The notes under the pieces: model-generated
What the model saw: the letters and a program-made list of their open reading frames with translations, nothing else
Told to the model about the DNA's origin: nothing
The model's database searches: none
NCBI GenBank assembly: GCA_019242475.1
Contig: JAFAVK010000069.1
Span: 31,554 to 95,553 of the forward strand
Direction: 5' to 3'
Source: Acidobacteriota bacterium
Lineage (GTDB): Bacteria; Acidobacteriota; Blastocatellia; Pyrinomonadales; Pyrinomonadaceae
Length of the DNA stretch: 64,000 nt
Program-made: the position numbers and the translations under genes
In this document: in pieces, positions 34,216-42,771 of the stretch
Position numbering within the stretch: position 1 is the first letter of the stretch
How the letters are laid out: every line of letters begins with the position of its first letter

Positions 34216-35745
34216 TCAGGCGGCCGCGCCATCTTTTTCCGGCGCGGCGTGGTGGTGCTCAGTCGCGGGGTTGCTCACGTCCTGGCCCTCGTGCCGGCGC
34301 CGGCGTCGGCGGCGCCGGCGCGGCAGCTCGTCCGGGTCTTCGACGCGGCCGTCGGCCGTCGCCAGCGCCGCCAGCACGAGGAACATGAGCGCGTTGGCCG
34401 TCGTGTGCAGGGTGAAGTCGAAGAAGCTGTGGACGAGTACGCCCGCGCAGCCCGCGAGCGCGCCCAGCGCGACCCCCCGCCGGAAGCGGTCGTGCGACTG
34501 CATCCGCCTCAGCGCCGCGCCGAAGAGCAACGCGACGAAGGCCAGCCCGAGCAGGCCGCTCACGACCCCTCCGTCCGAGAGGATTTGCAGGTAGTCGTTG
34601 TGCGCCTGTTCGAGCCGGTAGCTCCCGCTCGCCGTGTCGTAGAGCGTGTAGGCCGAGGGGAACGAGCCGAGCCCCGTGCCGAGCAGCGGGTGGTCTTTAA
34701 TGATGCCGGCGGTGCCCCGCCAGAAGTGCGCGCGCCCCGTCGTCGGGTCTTCGCTGTTGACTGTGCCGACGAGGCGGCTGAGCGCGTCCTCCCCGCCGAA
34801 GTAGAGCGCGCCGAAGACGACGGCCACGATCAGCAGGAACCCGAGGCCGACCCTCGTCAGCGCGGCGCGCGCCCGCGAGCCCCCGCCGCCGCCCGCCTCC
34901 TCGCCGCGCCCGCGCCCGCGCCCGCCCGCCGCCGCCACGAGGGTGAGGAAGATGATCTCGCAGACCATGCTGAGCATCCCGCCGCGCGAGTTGGTCAGCA
35001 CGAGCGCGACGGCCATGATCGCGGAGGCGAAGGCGTAGAGCGGGACGCGCTCGCGGCCGACGGCGCCGGCGAAGAGCAGCCCCAGCGGCATCGCCAGCGT
35101 CAGCTCCATGTAGCCGGCGAAGTGGTGGCGGTTGACGTACGGGCCGAACGGCTGCGCCTGCGTCGGCTCGCGCACCCAAAAGATCGTCTGCGGGTTGATG
35201 AAGTGCTGCATCAGCCCGTAGACGGCGAGCAGGAAGCCGAAGATGACGACGAGCCGCGTCATCAGCCTCAGCCGTCGGGGGCTGTCCACGAAGGCGAGCG
35301 CCGCGGCGAAGTAGACCAGCAGCCCCGCGAGCTGCGCGAGCACCATCCGGGTCGCGTGGGGCGCGTCGGAGAGCGCGCCCTGTGCCCCGCCGAGCGGCAG
35401 GAGCTGGACGACCCCGACGGCGAAGAGCCCGAGGAGCGGGAGCTGCAAGAGGTTCCGGCTCACCCGCAGCAGTCCCGTGCGCGCGGCGTCCATCATCCAG
35501 AGCGCGAAGACGATGCCGGCGCTCAGCTCGAAGGCGGCGAGAGACCACGAGTGCACCGTCCCGAACGCGAGCGTCGTCGTGACGACCGCGAGGCAGAGCA
35601 TGAGGATGATGAAGCGGCTCCAGAGGGTGCGAGGCACCTCCGCGGCGGGCGGGGGCGCGCCCGCGGGCGGCGCCCCGGCGGGCGGCGCGACGAGGTCAGC
35701 GCGCATTCGCCCGCCCGGCCGTGCGTTCGAGGTGGAAGTCGTCAT
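34216..35745 (-). CDS. O-antigen ligase/polymerase-family membrane protein
   Basis: 509 aa, about 11 membrane segments starting near residue 46. The Wzy_C/WaaL signature is complete: DHPLLGTGLGSFPSAYTLYD then LEQAHNDYLQILSDGG. A Gly/Arg-rich cytoplasmic loop (GGRGRGRGEEAGGG) lies in the middle and a basic RRRRRRRRR stretch near the C-terminus. The ATG at 35745 overlaps the TPR gene by 50 bp; an ATG at 35706 with 11 bp overlap is as likely. It ligates or polymerises lipid-linked glycan in the periplasm. One of two such proteins in the locus. Confidence 0.88.
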   Translation of the reverse strand: MTTSTSNARPGGRMRADLVAPPAGAPPAGAPPPAAEVPRTLWSRFIILMLCLAVVTTTLAFGTVHSWSLAAFELSAGIVFALWMMDAARTGLLRVSRNLLQLPLLGLFAVGVVQLLPLGGAQGALSDAPHATRMVLAQLAGLLVYFAAALAFVDSPRRLRLMTRLVVIFGFLLAVYGLMQHFINPQTIFWVREPTQAQPFGPYVNRHHFAGYMELTLAMPLGLLFAGAVGRERVPLYAFASAIMAVALVLTNSRGGMLSMVCEIIFLTLVAAAGGRGRGRGEEAGGGGGSRARAALTRVGLGFLLIVAVVFGALYFGGEDALSRLVGTVNSEDPTTGRAHFWRGTAGIIKDHPLLGTGLGSFPSAYTLYDTASGSYRLEQAHNDYLQILSDGGVVSGLLGLAFVALLFGAALRRMQSHDRFRRGVALGALAGCAGVLVHSFFDFTLHTTANALMFLVLAALATADGRVEDPDELPRRRRRRRRRHEGQDVSNPATEHHHAAPEKDGAAA

Positions 35746-37024
35746 ACCAGATTTTTCCGTAGATGGGGCAGGCCCCTTCGCCGCACGGCAGGCGCGCGAC
35801 CCTCACGAGCAGGGCTTCGGTCTTCGGCCCCGCGGCGAAATCGAGCGCGACCTGCTGCCAGTCGTTCGTGCCGGCCGGCGTGGGGGCGGACGAGATGATG
35901 TGCGACAGAGGCGGCCCCGCGTCCTCGACGGCGACGACGAGCAGGGCCGCGCTCCGCAGCTCCTCGGTCTTGAAGGAGTAGCTCAGGCGGTAGCGCGCGC
36001 CGGGCTCGACGGGCACGACCTGCGCGACGTTGCCGAACTCCACCTGCGCCGACGTGTTGAAGGCGATGCGCAGCGAGCGGCGGCCGGCGCTGGCCGCGCG
36101 CGCGTCGATGGCCGTCTGCACGCCCTCGACCGGCGTCACGTCCCAGCGGAAGAGCTGCGCGCCCGCCCGCCCGATGTCCGACTCGAAGCTGCCGTTCGAG
36201 AAGTGGCCCGTCCCGAGGTCTTCGGCCCCCGACTCCGTGAGCACGCGGACGGCGCGCCCGTACTGCCCCTTGGCGTAGAAGGCGCGCGCGAGCGCCTGGC
36301 CGATCTCGGCCTGTTCGCGCCGCTCCCCCTCGCCCAGGCCCGACCAGACCGCCGCGGCGTCGTCCAGAAGCCCGCGCCCGGCCAGCACGCTGACCAACTG
36401 CGCGCGCGCGGCGGGCGTCTTGCCCACGACATCGACGACGCGGGCGACGTTCGGCCCGTAGACCTGCCAGGCTATGTTGAAGACCTGCGCCTGGTAGACC
36501 TTCGGGTCGGCGTCGGACGCGCGCCGCAGCTCGGCGAACGCCTCGTCGGTGCGGCCCAGGCGCAGCAGCGCGTTGCCGAGGTGCCAGCGCGGCGCGGCGT
36601 AGTTCGGGGCCAGCTCGGCGGCGCGCCGGAGCGCGGCCACGCCGCCCTCGGGGTCGCCGAGCGCGCCGCGTGCGCGCCCGACCTCCATCCAGACCAGGTA
36701 GTCGTCGGGCGCGAGCGCCGCCGCCTCGCCGTACTCGCGCAGGGCGCGCTCGACGGACTGCGTGTCGAAGGTGGACTGGTAGAGCCGCGCCAGCATCAGG
36801 TGCGTCGAAGGGTCGCGCGGGGCGAGCCGCACCGCGCCCTCGGCCGACTCGATGGCCCCCGCCTGGTCGGTCTCGAAAGAGAACGGCGCCGCCTCGGCCA
36901 TCGTGCCGCCGATGCCGTAGCGCGCGCCCTGCCACGCGGCCCACAGCGCCGCCGCCGCCAGCAGCAACAGCGGCGCGCGCGCCCAGAGGGGACGGAGTTT
37001 GATGAAAACTACTTGGTCAGCCAT
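35696..37024 (-). CDS. membrane-anchored TPR protein with C-terminal carbohydrate-binding-like domain
   Basis: 442 aa from the ATG at 37024. One N-terminal membrane segment (about residues 14-30). TPR-like helices from about residue 55 to 280: AVRLAPRDPSTHLMLARLYQ, YGEAAALAPDDYLVWMEVG, AAELAPNYAAPRWHLGNAL. From about 285 a beta-rich domain follows (SNGSFESDIGRAGAQLFRWD, then YGKIWYDDFHLE at the end), as in CBM4/9-type jelly rolls. Such proteins often accompany the O-antigen ligase family in exopolysaccharide loci and may organise the export complex; role inferred. Confidence 0.8.
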   Translation of the reverse strand: MADQVVFIKLRPLWARAPLLLLAAAALWAAWQGARYGIGGTMAEAAPFSFETDQAGAIESAEGAVRLAPRDPSTHLMLARLYQSTFDTQSVERALREYGEAAALAPDDYLVWMEVGRARGALGDPEGGVAALRRAAELAPNYAAPRWHLGNALLRLGRTDEAFAELRRASDADPKVYQAQVFNIAWQVYGPNVARVVDVVGKTPAARAQLVSVLAGRGLLDDAAAVWSGLGEGERREQAEIGQALARAFYAKGQYGRAVRVLTESGAEDLGTGHFSNGSFESDIGRAGAQLFRWDVTPVEGVQTAIDARAASAGRRSLRIAFNTSAQVEFGNVAQVVPVEPGARYRLSYSFKTEELRSAALLVVAVEDAGPPLSHIISSAPTPAGTNDWQQVALDFAAGPKTEALLVRVARLPCGEGACPIYGKIWYDDFHLERTAGRANAR

Positions 37025-37028
37025 CAAT

Positions 37029-37093
37029 CAGTTTTCAGTTTTCAGTTTTTAGCCGGCAGCTTCGGGTTGCTGAAAACTAAAAACTGAAAACTG
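37029..37093. repeat. inverted heptamer repeat (TTTTCAG family)
   Basis: Left arm 37029-37051 is three units of CAGTTTT; the right arm 37071-37093 is its near-complement (CAGTTTTCAGTTTT matched over 14 bp). The spacer is 19 bp. It fills the gap between the WecA-like fusion stop and the TPR gene start. Confidence 0.85.
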
Positions 37094-37095
37094 CT

Positions 37096-38895
37096 TTAGA
37101 ATTCGTCCCCGATCAACTCGATCTCGATGCGCATCCGCTTGAGGGTGACGCGGGCGTCCTCGCAGTCGCGCAGTATCTCGCGGACGCGCTCCTCGCCGAA
37201 GCGCGAGCTGGAGATGAGCACCTCCTCGACCTTCTGCTCCTCGCAGATGCGCCCGAGGTGGCCGTTGCCGCCGAAGACGCGCAGGCCGTGGATGACCTTC
37301 CCCTTCTTGAACGGGTCGTCATCGACGAACCCGACCGGCGTGTACTGGAGCTGGAGGTTGTTGCGCATCTCGCGCAGCAGCAGCTCGCCGGCGTCGCCCG
37401 CGCCGTAGATGAGCACGCGCCGCCCGCCCGCGTCGGGGCTCGGCAGCATCCGGCGGAAGAGCCGGAAGGCGACGCGGCTCCCGGCCAGCATCAGGAAGAA
37501 GATCATCGCGTCGAGGGCGAAGACGGCGCGCGAGAAGCCCTCGAAGCGGAAGGCGAAGAGCAGGGCCAGCACGCTCGCCACCGACCCGGCGGCCACCGCC
37601 TTCGCGTAGACGATCAGGTTGTCGAGGCCGACGAAGCGCCACAGCCCGCGGTAGACGCCCGCCGCCAGCAGCGCCCCCATCTTGAGGCAGATGAGCACCG
37701 GCACCGTCGAGAGGAAGAGCGCCCACAGCTCGGGCGAGAGGTCGGCGCCGAAGAGCAGCACGTACGAAAAGTAGTAGGCCAGGATGACGAGCAGCACGTC
37801 GAGCAGCACCTCGAAGATGCGCCGCTTGTAGGAGAGGTCAACCAAGAACGAGACGAGCGGCTTCTCGCGCGCGGCCCGCACCTCCGCCTCGTCGTAGACC
37901 TTGACGCCGGCGAGGTAGACGCCGACGAGCGTCAGCGCGACGGCGAAGCCCAAGACCATCGCGATGCCGGTGTGGTACTCGAACCGGCGGACGAGCATCG
38001 CCAACAGCCCCGACGCGCCCGCGAACCCGTAGAGCATCCAGACGGCGCGCCGCTCCGAGAGGCCGAGGGCGACGAGCCGGTGCGAGGCGTGGTCGCGCCC
38101 GCCCTGCGACGCCGCGCGCCCCGAGAGCTTGCGCACGACCGTGACGAGCGTCGTGTCGAAGATCGGGATGAAGAGGATGAGGACGGGGACGGCGATGACG
38201 ACGATGAAGCTGCGGCCGCGCTCGCCCGAGGCCGAGAGCAGGGCCGAGCTGGCGAGGAAGAAGCCGACGAACATCGAGCCGCAGTCGCCCATGAAGATCG
38301 AGGCCGGGTTCGAGTTGTAGGCGAGGAAGCCGAGGAGCGCCGCGGCGAAGACCGACAGCATCACGGCCGCCGTCACCTGCCCGTTGTCGGCGAAGCTGGC
38401 GGCGATGAAGACGGCCGCGATGGCCGAGATGCCCGCGGCCAGTCCGTCCATGTTGTCGAGCAGGTTGATGGCGTTCGTGATGCCGATGAGCCAGAAGATG
38501 GTCACCGCCATCGCCACCGACGCGCCCCAGCCCCACGGCAGCAGCAGCCCGAAGTAGACGACCGCGCTCGCGCCCAAGACCTGGCCGATCAGCTTCTGGT
38601 AGGGCTTGACGTGCAGGAAGTCGTCCACCAGCCCGACGACGAAGAGCGCCGTGCTCGCGCCCAGCACCACCCAGCCCTCGCGCGTGTGCGGGACTAAGAG
38701 GAGGTAGGTCAGGAGCACCGCGAGGTAGACGGCGACCCCGCCCATCATCGCCGTCGGCTGCTTGCTCCAGCGGTCGCCGCGCGGCTTGGCGATGACCCCG
38801 TAGCGCCGCGCGAAGGCGCGCACCAGCGGCGTGAGCGCGAGCGAGAGGGCGAGCGCCGCCGCGGCCGGCAGGAGGTGGCTACTGCTGAAAGGCAT
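37096..38895 (-). CDS. WecA-like glycosyl-1-phosphate transferase fused to a FlaA1/CapD-like N-terminal half
   Basis: 599 aa from the ATG at 38895 with AAGG upstream. Residues 1 to about 340 are a polytopic PNPT enzyme: GVIAKPRGDRWSKQPTAMMG, GLVDDFLHVKPYQKLIGQ (acidic pair), TNAINLLDNMDGLAAG and ASIFMGDCGSMFVGFFLA, with His-containing HASHRLVALGLS. It puts the first sugar phosphate on undecaprenyl phosphate. Residues about 360-600 hold four more membrane segments and a Rossmann domain (RVLIYGAGDAGELLLREM, then GFVDDDPFKKGKVIHG), like the first half of CapD/FlaA1. The catalytic SDR domain of CapD is absent. The combination looks like a true fusion, since the frame is continuous. Confidence 0.88.
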   Translation of the reverse strand: MPFSSSHLLPAAAALALSLALTPLVRAFARRYGVIAKPRGDRWSKQPTAMMGGVAVYLAVLLTYLLLVPHTREGWVVLGASTALFVVGLVDDFLHVKPYQKLIGQVLGASAVVYFGLLLPWGWGASVAMAVTIFWLIGITNAINLLDNMDGLAAGISAIAAVFIAASFADNGQVTAAVMLSVFAAALLGFLAYNSNPASIFMGDCGSMFVGFFLASSALLSASGERGRSFIVVIAVPVLILFIPIFDTTLVTVVRKLSGRAASQGGRDHASHRLVALGLSERRAVWMLYGFAGASGLLAMLVRRFEYHTGIAMVLGFAVALTLVGVYLAGVKVYDEAEVRAAREKPLVSFLVDLSYKRRIFEVLLDVLLVILAYYFSYVLLFGADLSPELWALFLSTVPVLICLKMGALLAAGVYRGLWRFVGLDNLIVYAKAVAAGSVASVLALLFAFRFEGFSRAVFALDAMIFFLMLAGSRVAFRLFRRMLPSPDAGGRRVLIYGAGDAGELLLREMRNNLQLQYTPVGFVDDDPFKKGKVIHGLRVFGGNGHLGRICEEQKVEEVLISSSRFGEERVREILRDCEDARVTLKRMRIEIELIGDEF

Positions 38896-38989
38896 CACCT
38901 TACTTCGGTTCCGGGGGACGAGACTTCGGGCGTGTTTGCGAACCTAAGACCCTATTAAATGTGCGCCGAGAAATCAAGCCCCGCCTCTC

Positions 38990-39970
38990 TCATGCCGCCG
39001 CGCCGTCCTGCCTGCCGGAGTAGTACTCGATGACTGAGCGCAGAATCTCGTCGAGCGTGACGGTCGGCCGGAAGCCCGTGAGCGCCGAGACCTTCGACGT
39101 GTCGGGCACGCGGCGCGGCATGTCCTCGAACCCCTCCTCGTACGCCTCGTCGTACGGCACCGTGACGATCTCCGACTTCGACCCCGTCAGCCCTTTGACC
39201 CGCTCCGCGAGCTGCATGATGCTGACCTCTTCCGACGAGCCGATGTTGAAGACCTCGCCCACCGACTCCTCCTTCTCCATCAGCGCGACGAGCGCCCCGA
39301 CCACGTCCTTGACGTAGCCGAAGCAGCGCGTCTGGCTCCCGTCGCCGTAGACGGTCAGCGGCCTCCCCGACAGAGCCTGCTTGACGAAGGTCGGGATGAC
39401 CATCCCGTACTGGCCGGTCTGCCGCGGCCCCACCGTGTTGAAGAGGCGCACGACCACCGTCGGCAGCTTCTTCTCGCGCCAGTAGGCGAGGGCCAGAAAT
39501 TCGTCGATGGCCTTCGAGCAGGCGTAAGACCAGCGGCCCTTGGTCGTCGCGCCCATCACGAGGTTCCCGTCCTCCTTGAAGGGCACCTCCGAGGAGAGGC
39601 CGTAGACCTCGGAGGTGGAGGCCACGAGCACCTTCTTCTTCTTCTTGTTCGCCTGCGCCAAGACCACCTCCGTGCCGCGGACGTTGGTCTCGATGGTGCG
39701 GACAGGGCTCTCGACGATGAGCTTGACGCCGACGGCCGCCGCGAGGTGGAAGACCACGTCGCACTGGTCTACCAGCTCGGCCATCACCGGCTGGTTGTGC
39801 ACCGAGTCGATGGTGTAGCGGAACCGCGGGTTACCTTTAAGGTGCGCGATGTTTTCGAAAGAGCCCGTCGAGAGGTCGTCGATGCAGAAGACCTCGTCGC
39901 CGCGCGAGATGTACAGGTCGGAGAGGTGCGAGCCGATGAAGCCCGCCCCGCCCGTGATCAATACTCGCAA
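38990..39970 (-). CDS. NAD-dependent nucleotide-sugar epimerase/dehydratase (extended SDR)
   Basis: 326 aa from a TTG at 39970 with AAGGAGG about 11 nt upstream. NAD motif [20 protein letters not shown], then [23 protein letters not shown] and the catalytic WSYACSKAIDEFLAL (Tyr and Lys). FNTVGPRQTGQYGMVIPTF follows. It acts on an NDP-hexose or uronate; close relatives include UDP-glucose/glucuronate epimerases and decarboxylases, and I cannot pick one. It begins 17 nt after the glycosyltransferase stop. The longer open frame to 40219 is a shadow of that gene. Confidence 0.88.
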   Translation of the reverse strand: MRVLITGGAGFIGSHLSDLYISRGDEVFCIDDLSTGSFENIAHLKGNPRFRYTIDSVHNQPVMAELVDQCDVVFHLAAAVGVKLIVESPVRTIETNVRGTEVVLAQANKKKKKVLVASTSEVYGLSSEVPFKEDGNLVMGATTKGRWSYACSKAIDEFLALAYWREKKLPTVVVRLFNTVGPRQTGQYGMVIPTFVKQALSGRPLTVYGDGSQTRCFGYVKDVVGALVALMEKEESVGEVFNIGSSEEVSIMQLAERVKGLTGSKSEIVTVPYDEAYEEGFEDMPRRVPDTSKVSALTGFRPTVTLDEILRSVIEYYSGRQDGAAA

Positions 39971-39987
39971 ACTAGTCTGTCCCTCCT

Positions 39988-41298
39988 TCAGAACTTCAGC
40001 AGCGCCGACTCGGCCGCGGCGCCGGCCGCGCCGCCCGCCAGGCGCCCGTAGAGCCGCTCGACGTCCGCGACCAGGCGCTCGACCGAATAGCTGCGCTCGA
40101 CGTACGCGCGCCCCCGCTCGCCGAGCGCCTGGCGCAGCGCCGGGTCGGCGGCCAGGTGCGCGAGCGCCTCGGCGAAAGCCTCCGGGTCTCCGGGCCGCAC
40201 CTGTATGCCGCGCTCGCAAATCTGCCAGGGGTGCGGCCGCCTTAATTCCTCTTCGGCAACGCCGCCTAATAAATCAACCACGCCCCCGACGGCCGTCGCG
40301 ACGCAGGCGCGCGCGTTCGCCATCGCCTCGATGAGCGTGAGGGGCGTCCCCTCGTTGCGCGAGGTGAGCGCCACCACGTCGAGCGCCGGGTAGAAGTTTT
40401 CGGGGTCGTCCCTGAGCCCCGCGAATAATACATCATCGCGCAGCCCGAGCGCCTCCGCGTGCAGCTCCAGCTCGGCGCGCAGGTGGCCGTCGCCGACGAC
40501 GACGAAGCGGACGCGCCCCGCGCCCTCCGCAGCCGGCCCGCCCGCCTCGGCCTCGAACGCGCGCCGCTTCTTGAAGAGGGCGGCCGCTTCGAGGAAGAGC
40601 CTGTGGTTCTTGACCTCGGTCAGGCGCCCGACGATGCCGACGAGGATGTCCGACTCCGCCGCGCCCCACTCCTGCCGCAAGAGGTTGCGGCGGGCCGGCC
40701 AGTCGTCGAAGGCGTGCGTGTCGAGGCCGAGCGGGATGACCTCGAACTGGTCGGGGCGGCCGACGCGGAAGCGGCCGTGAATCTCTTCGAGCTGCTGCGG
40801 GCTGATGACGACGATGCGGTCGGTGGCGAGCCGCGCCAGCGCCTGCTCGACGGCGAGGAAGAAGCGCGTCTTCCGGCGGCCGTAGTAGCTGTGGAAGATG
40901 TGGCCGTGGTAGGTGTGGACGAAGCGGCACGCGCGCGGCCTGCCCAGCAGCGCCGAGGGGGTCAGCCAGCGGTAGAGCATCCCGGCCGCGCGCCCCACGG
41001 TGCCCGCCTTCGCCGTGTGCGTGTGCACCACGTCGGGGCGCTCGCGCAGGAAGAGGCGGTAGAGCTTCCAGACCGTCAGCGCGTCCTTCGGCGAGACCTC
41101 GCGGCTCATCTCGGGGATGACCTGCCACCCCACCCCGAGCCGCTCGGCGAAGTAGGACATGTCGTCCTCGCCCGGCGGCACGACGCCCGCCACCAGCAGC
41201 GACTCCACCCCGCGGCGCCGCAGGCCCGCTTCGAGCCACGCGACGTGGCGGGCCGGCCCCCCGACGTTCAAGCGCGCGATGATGCGAACAACTTTCAT
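39988..41298 (-). CDS. glycosyltransferase family 4
   Basis: 436 aa. KVVRIIARLNVGGPARHVAWL opens the acceptor domain; VVHTHTAKAGTVGRAAGMLY and VHTYHGHIFHSYYG follow. The donor domain has VGIVGRLTEVKNHRLFLEA, DVVALTSRNEGTPLTLIEA and MANARACVATAVGGVVDLLG. This order matches N-acetylgalactosaminyl- or glucosyl-transferases of GT4 such as WbpH-like enzymes. It may be an early transferase in the repeat unit because it lies next to the initiating transferase. No ribosome-binding site is visible; a heptamer repeat lies immediately upstream. Confidence 0.9.
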   Translation of the reverse strand: MKVVRIIARLNVGGPARHVAWLEAGLRRRGVESLLVAGVVPPGEDDMSYFAERLGVGWQVIPEMSREVSPKDALTVWKLYRLFLRERPDVVHTHTAKAGTVGRAAGMLYRWLTPSALLGRPRACRFVHTYHGHIFHSYYGRRKTRFFLAVEQALARLATDRIVVISPQQLEEIHGRFRVGRPDQFEVIPLGLDTHAFDDWPARRNLLRQEWGAAESDILVGIVGRLTEVKNHRLFLEAAALFKKRRAFEAEAGGPAAEGAGRVRFVVVGDGHLRAELELHAEALGLRDDVLFAGLRDDPENFYPALDVVALTSRNEGTPLTLIEAMANARACVATAVGGVVDLLGGVAEEELRRPHPWQICERGIQVRPGDPEAFAEALAHLAADPALRQALGERGRAYVERSYSVERLVADVERLYGRLAGGAAGAAAESALLKF

Positions 41299-41307
41299 GA
41301 AAGCAGG

Positions 41308-41400
41308 GAGTCAGGAGTCAGAAGTCGGAAGTCAGAATGTAAGGACAAGAGTCGCCCTCATTCTTCCTTCCGACTTCTGACTCCTGACTCCTGACTTCTT
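41308..41400. repeat. inverted heptamer repeat (GTCAGRA family), copy 2
   Basis: Arms of 22 bp, 41310-41331 and 41367-41388, are perfect reverse complements (GTCAGGA-GTCAGAA-GTCGGAA-G). The spacer begins AATGTAAGGAC, nearly the same as in the copy at 18228-18298, so these two are one dispersed element. It occupies the gap between the RmlC-like and glycosyltransferase genes. Confidence 0.88.
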
Positions 41401-41402
41401 CC

Positions 41403-41930
41403 TTAATCGTCCACCCGGAAGACGGTGTCGGGGTCGTCCTCGTGGCGTATTTCGTCTACGGGCTCGCCCCGGCCGCGGCCGGCGTAGAGGCGGTTGGGGA
41501 GGTTGACGACGATGCCGGCCGCAGTCCCCACGTTCCGGTAGGCGTGGACGACCCCCTTGGGCACGAGCACGGCCTTGGGCGCGTCCTCGCCCGCGTAGAC
41601 CGTCATCACGCACCCGTAGGTCTCGGACTCGGGGCGGTTGTCCCACATGCGCAGCTTGAAGTTCGAGGGGCCGATGAAGCAGAAGTAGTCGGCCTGGTCG
41701 GCGTGCTCGTGCGGCCCGCGCTGCACGCCCGGCAGGGTCGCGGAGACGTAGGACATCGCGGGCAGGTACTCCTCCGCCGTCTCGTCGTCGCGGAAGAGTT
41801 CGGCCAGCCAGCCCCGCTCGTCCACGTACTTCTTCAGCTCGCGCACCAGCACGCCGGCGATGGCACCGCGCTTGAAGGCGGCGGGCGGCGAGTGGTGCCC
41901 CGCCCTGGCGTCTGCCCCCGGCCGCGTCAT
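41403..41930 (-). CDS. RmlC-like cupin (dTDP-4-dehydrorhamnose 3,5-epimerase family)
   Basis: 175 aa from an ATG at 41930 that has GGAGG 4 nt upstream and overlaps the previous stop as ATGA. Segments: VRELKKYVDERGWLAELFRD, YVSATLPGVQRGPHEHADQA (the catalytic His region), YFCFIGPSNFKLRMWDNRP, and LVPKGVVHAYRNVGT. Typical of RmlC-like epimerases or related 3,4-isomerases that make deoxysugars. Paired with an RmlA-like gene; rmlB and rmlD are not in the window. Confidence 0.85.
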   Translation of the reverse strand: MTRPGADARAGHHSPPAAFKRGAIAGVLVRELKKYVDERGWLAELFRDDETAEEYLPAMSYVSATLPGVQRGPHEHADQADYFCFIGPSNFKLRMWDNRPESETYGCVMTVYAGEDAPKAVLVPKGVVHAYRNVGTAAGIVVNLPNRLYAGRGRGEPVDEIRHEDDPDTVFRVDD

Positions 41931-42712
41931 TTCGCCTCCCCGCCGCCGGCGGCGGCGGCGCCGCCCGCCGAGGCCGACTCCTCGTCCAGCTTGTTGGCGC
42001 CGGTCTCGGCGACGAGGTTCGAGGCCCGCAGCAGCGACTCGAACGTGCCGGCGTCCGTCCACCAGCCTTCCAGCTCGTCCCAGGTCATCTCGCCCCGGTC
42101 GATGTAGGCGTTGTTGACGTCCGTGATCTCCAGCTCGCCGCGCCCCGAGGGCTTCAGCGTCTTGGTGATTTTGAAAACCTCGGCGTCGTACATGTAGATG
42201 CCGATGACCGCGTAGTCCGACTTCGGCTCCTTCGGCTTCTCCTCGATGCGCACCACCCGGCGGCCGTCAAGCTCGGGCACGCCGAAGCGCTGCGGGTCGT
42301 GGACTTTCTTCAGGAGTATCTTGGCGCCGCCGCCCTGGTGGCGGTACGCCTTGACCGCCCGGCAGATGTTGCGCTCGATGATGTTGTCGCCGAGCACGAC
42401 GCAGACGGGGCCGCCCTCGGCGAAGTCCTCGCAGAGGTCGAGCGCGGCGGCGATGCCCCCCTCGCCCTCCTGGTAGGTGTAGTTCAGCCGCTTGAGCCCG
42501 AACACGCGCCCGTCCCGCAGCAGCTTCAGGAAGTCGCCGGCGGAGTTCCCGCCCGTCACGACCATGATGTCACTGATGCCCGCGTTGACGAGCGCCTGGA
42601 TGGGGTAGTAGACCATCGGCTTGTCGTAGACGGGCAGCAGGTGCTTGTTCGTCACCGCCGTCAGCGGCCGCAGCCGCGTCGCCAGCCCGCCGGCCAAAAC
42701 TATGCCTTTCAA
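41927..42712 (-). CDS. RmlA-like sugar-1-phosphate nucleotidyltransferase
   Basis: 261 aa from a TTG at 42712 with GGAGGG 7 nt upstream. Nucleotide-binding signature KGIVLAGGLATRLRPLTAVT and the NKHLLPVYDKPMVYYPIQAL lysine motif, VVLGDNIIERNICRAVKAY, and GIYMYDAEVFKITKTLKPS, DVNNAYIDRGEMTWDELEG. It makes an NDP-sugar, most likely dTDP-glucose, from sugar-1-phosphate. About 30 residues shorter than classical RmlA at the C-terminus, as in the short RmlA2-type. The adjacent RmlC-like gene fits a deoxysugar route. Confidence 0.9.
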   Translation of the reverse strand: MKGIVLAGGLATRLRPLTAVTNKHLLPVYDKPMVYYPIQALVNAGISDIMVVTGGNSAGDFLKLLRDGRVFGLKRLNYTYQEGEGGIAAALDLCEDFAEGGPVCVVLGDNIIERNICRAVKAYRHQGGGAKILLKKVHDPQRFGVPELDGRRVVRIEEKPKEPKSDYAVIGIYMYDAEVFKITKTLKPSGRGELEITDVNNAYIDRGEMTWDELEGWWTDAGTFESLLRASNLVAETGANKLDEESASAGGAAAAGGGEAK

Positions 42713-42771
42713 TCGTCGTCCCTCCTGCGAATGATTTCTCTCTCCCGGCATTGGACGGCCGCGCCGCGAAA

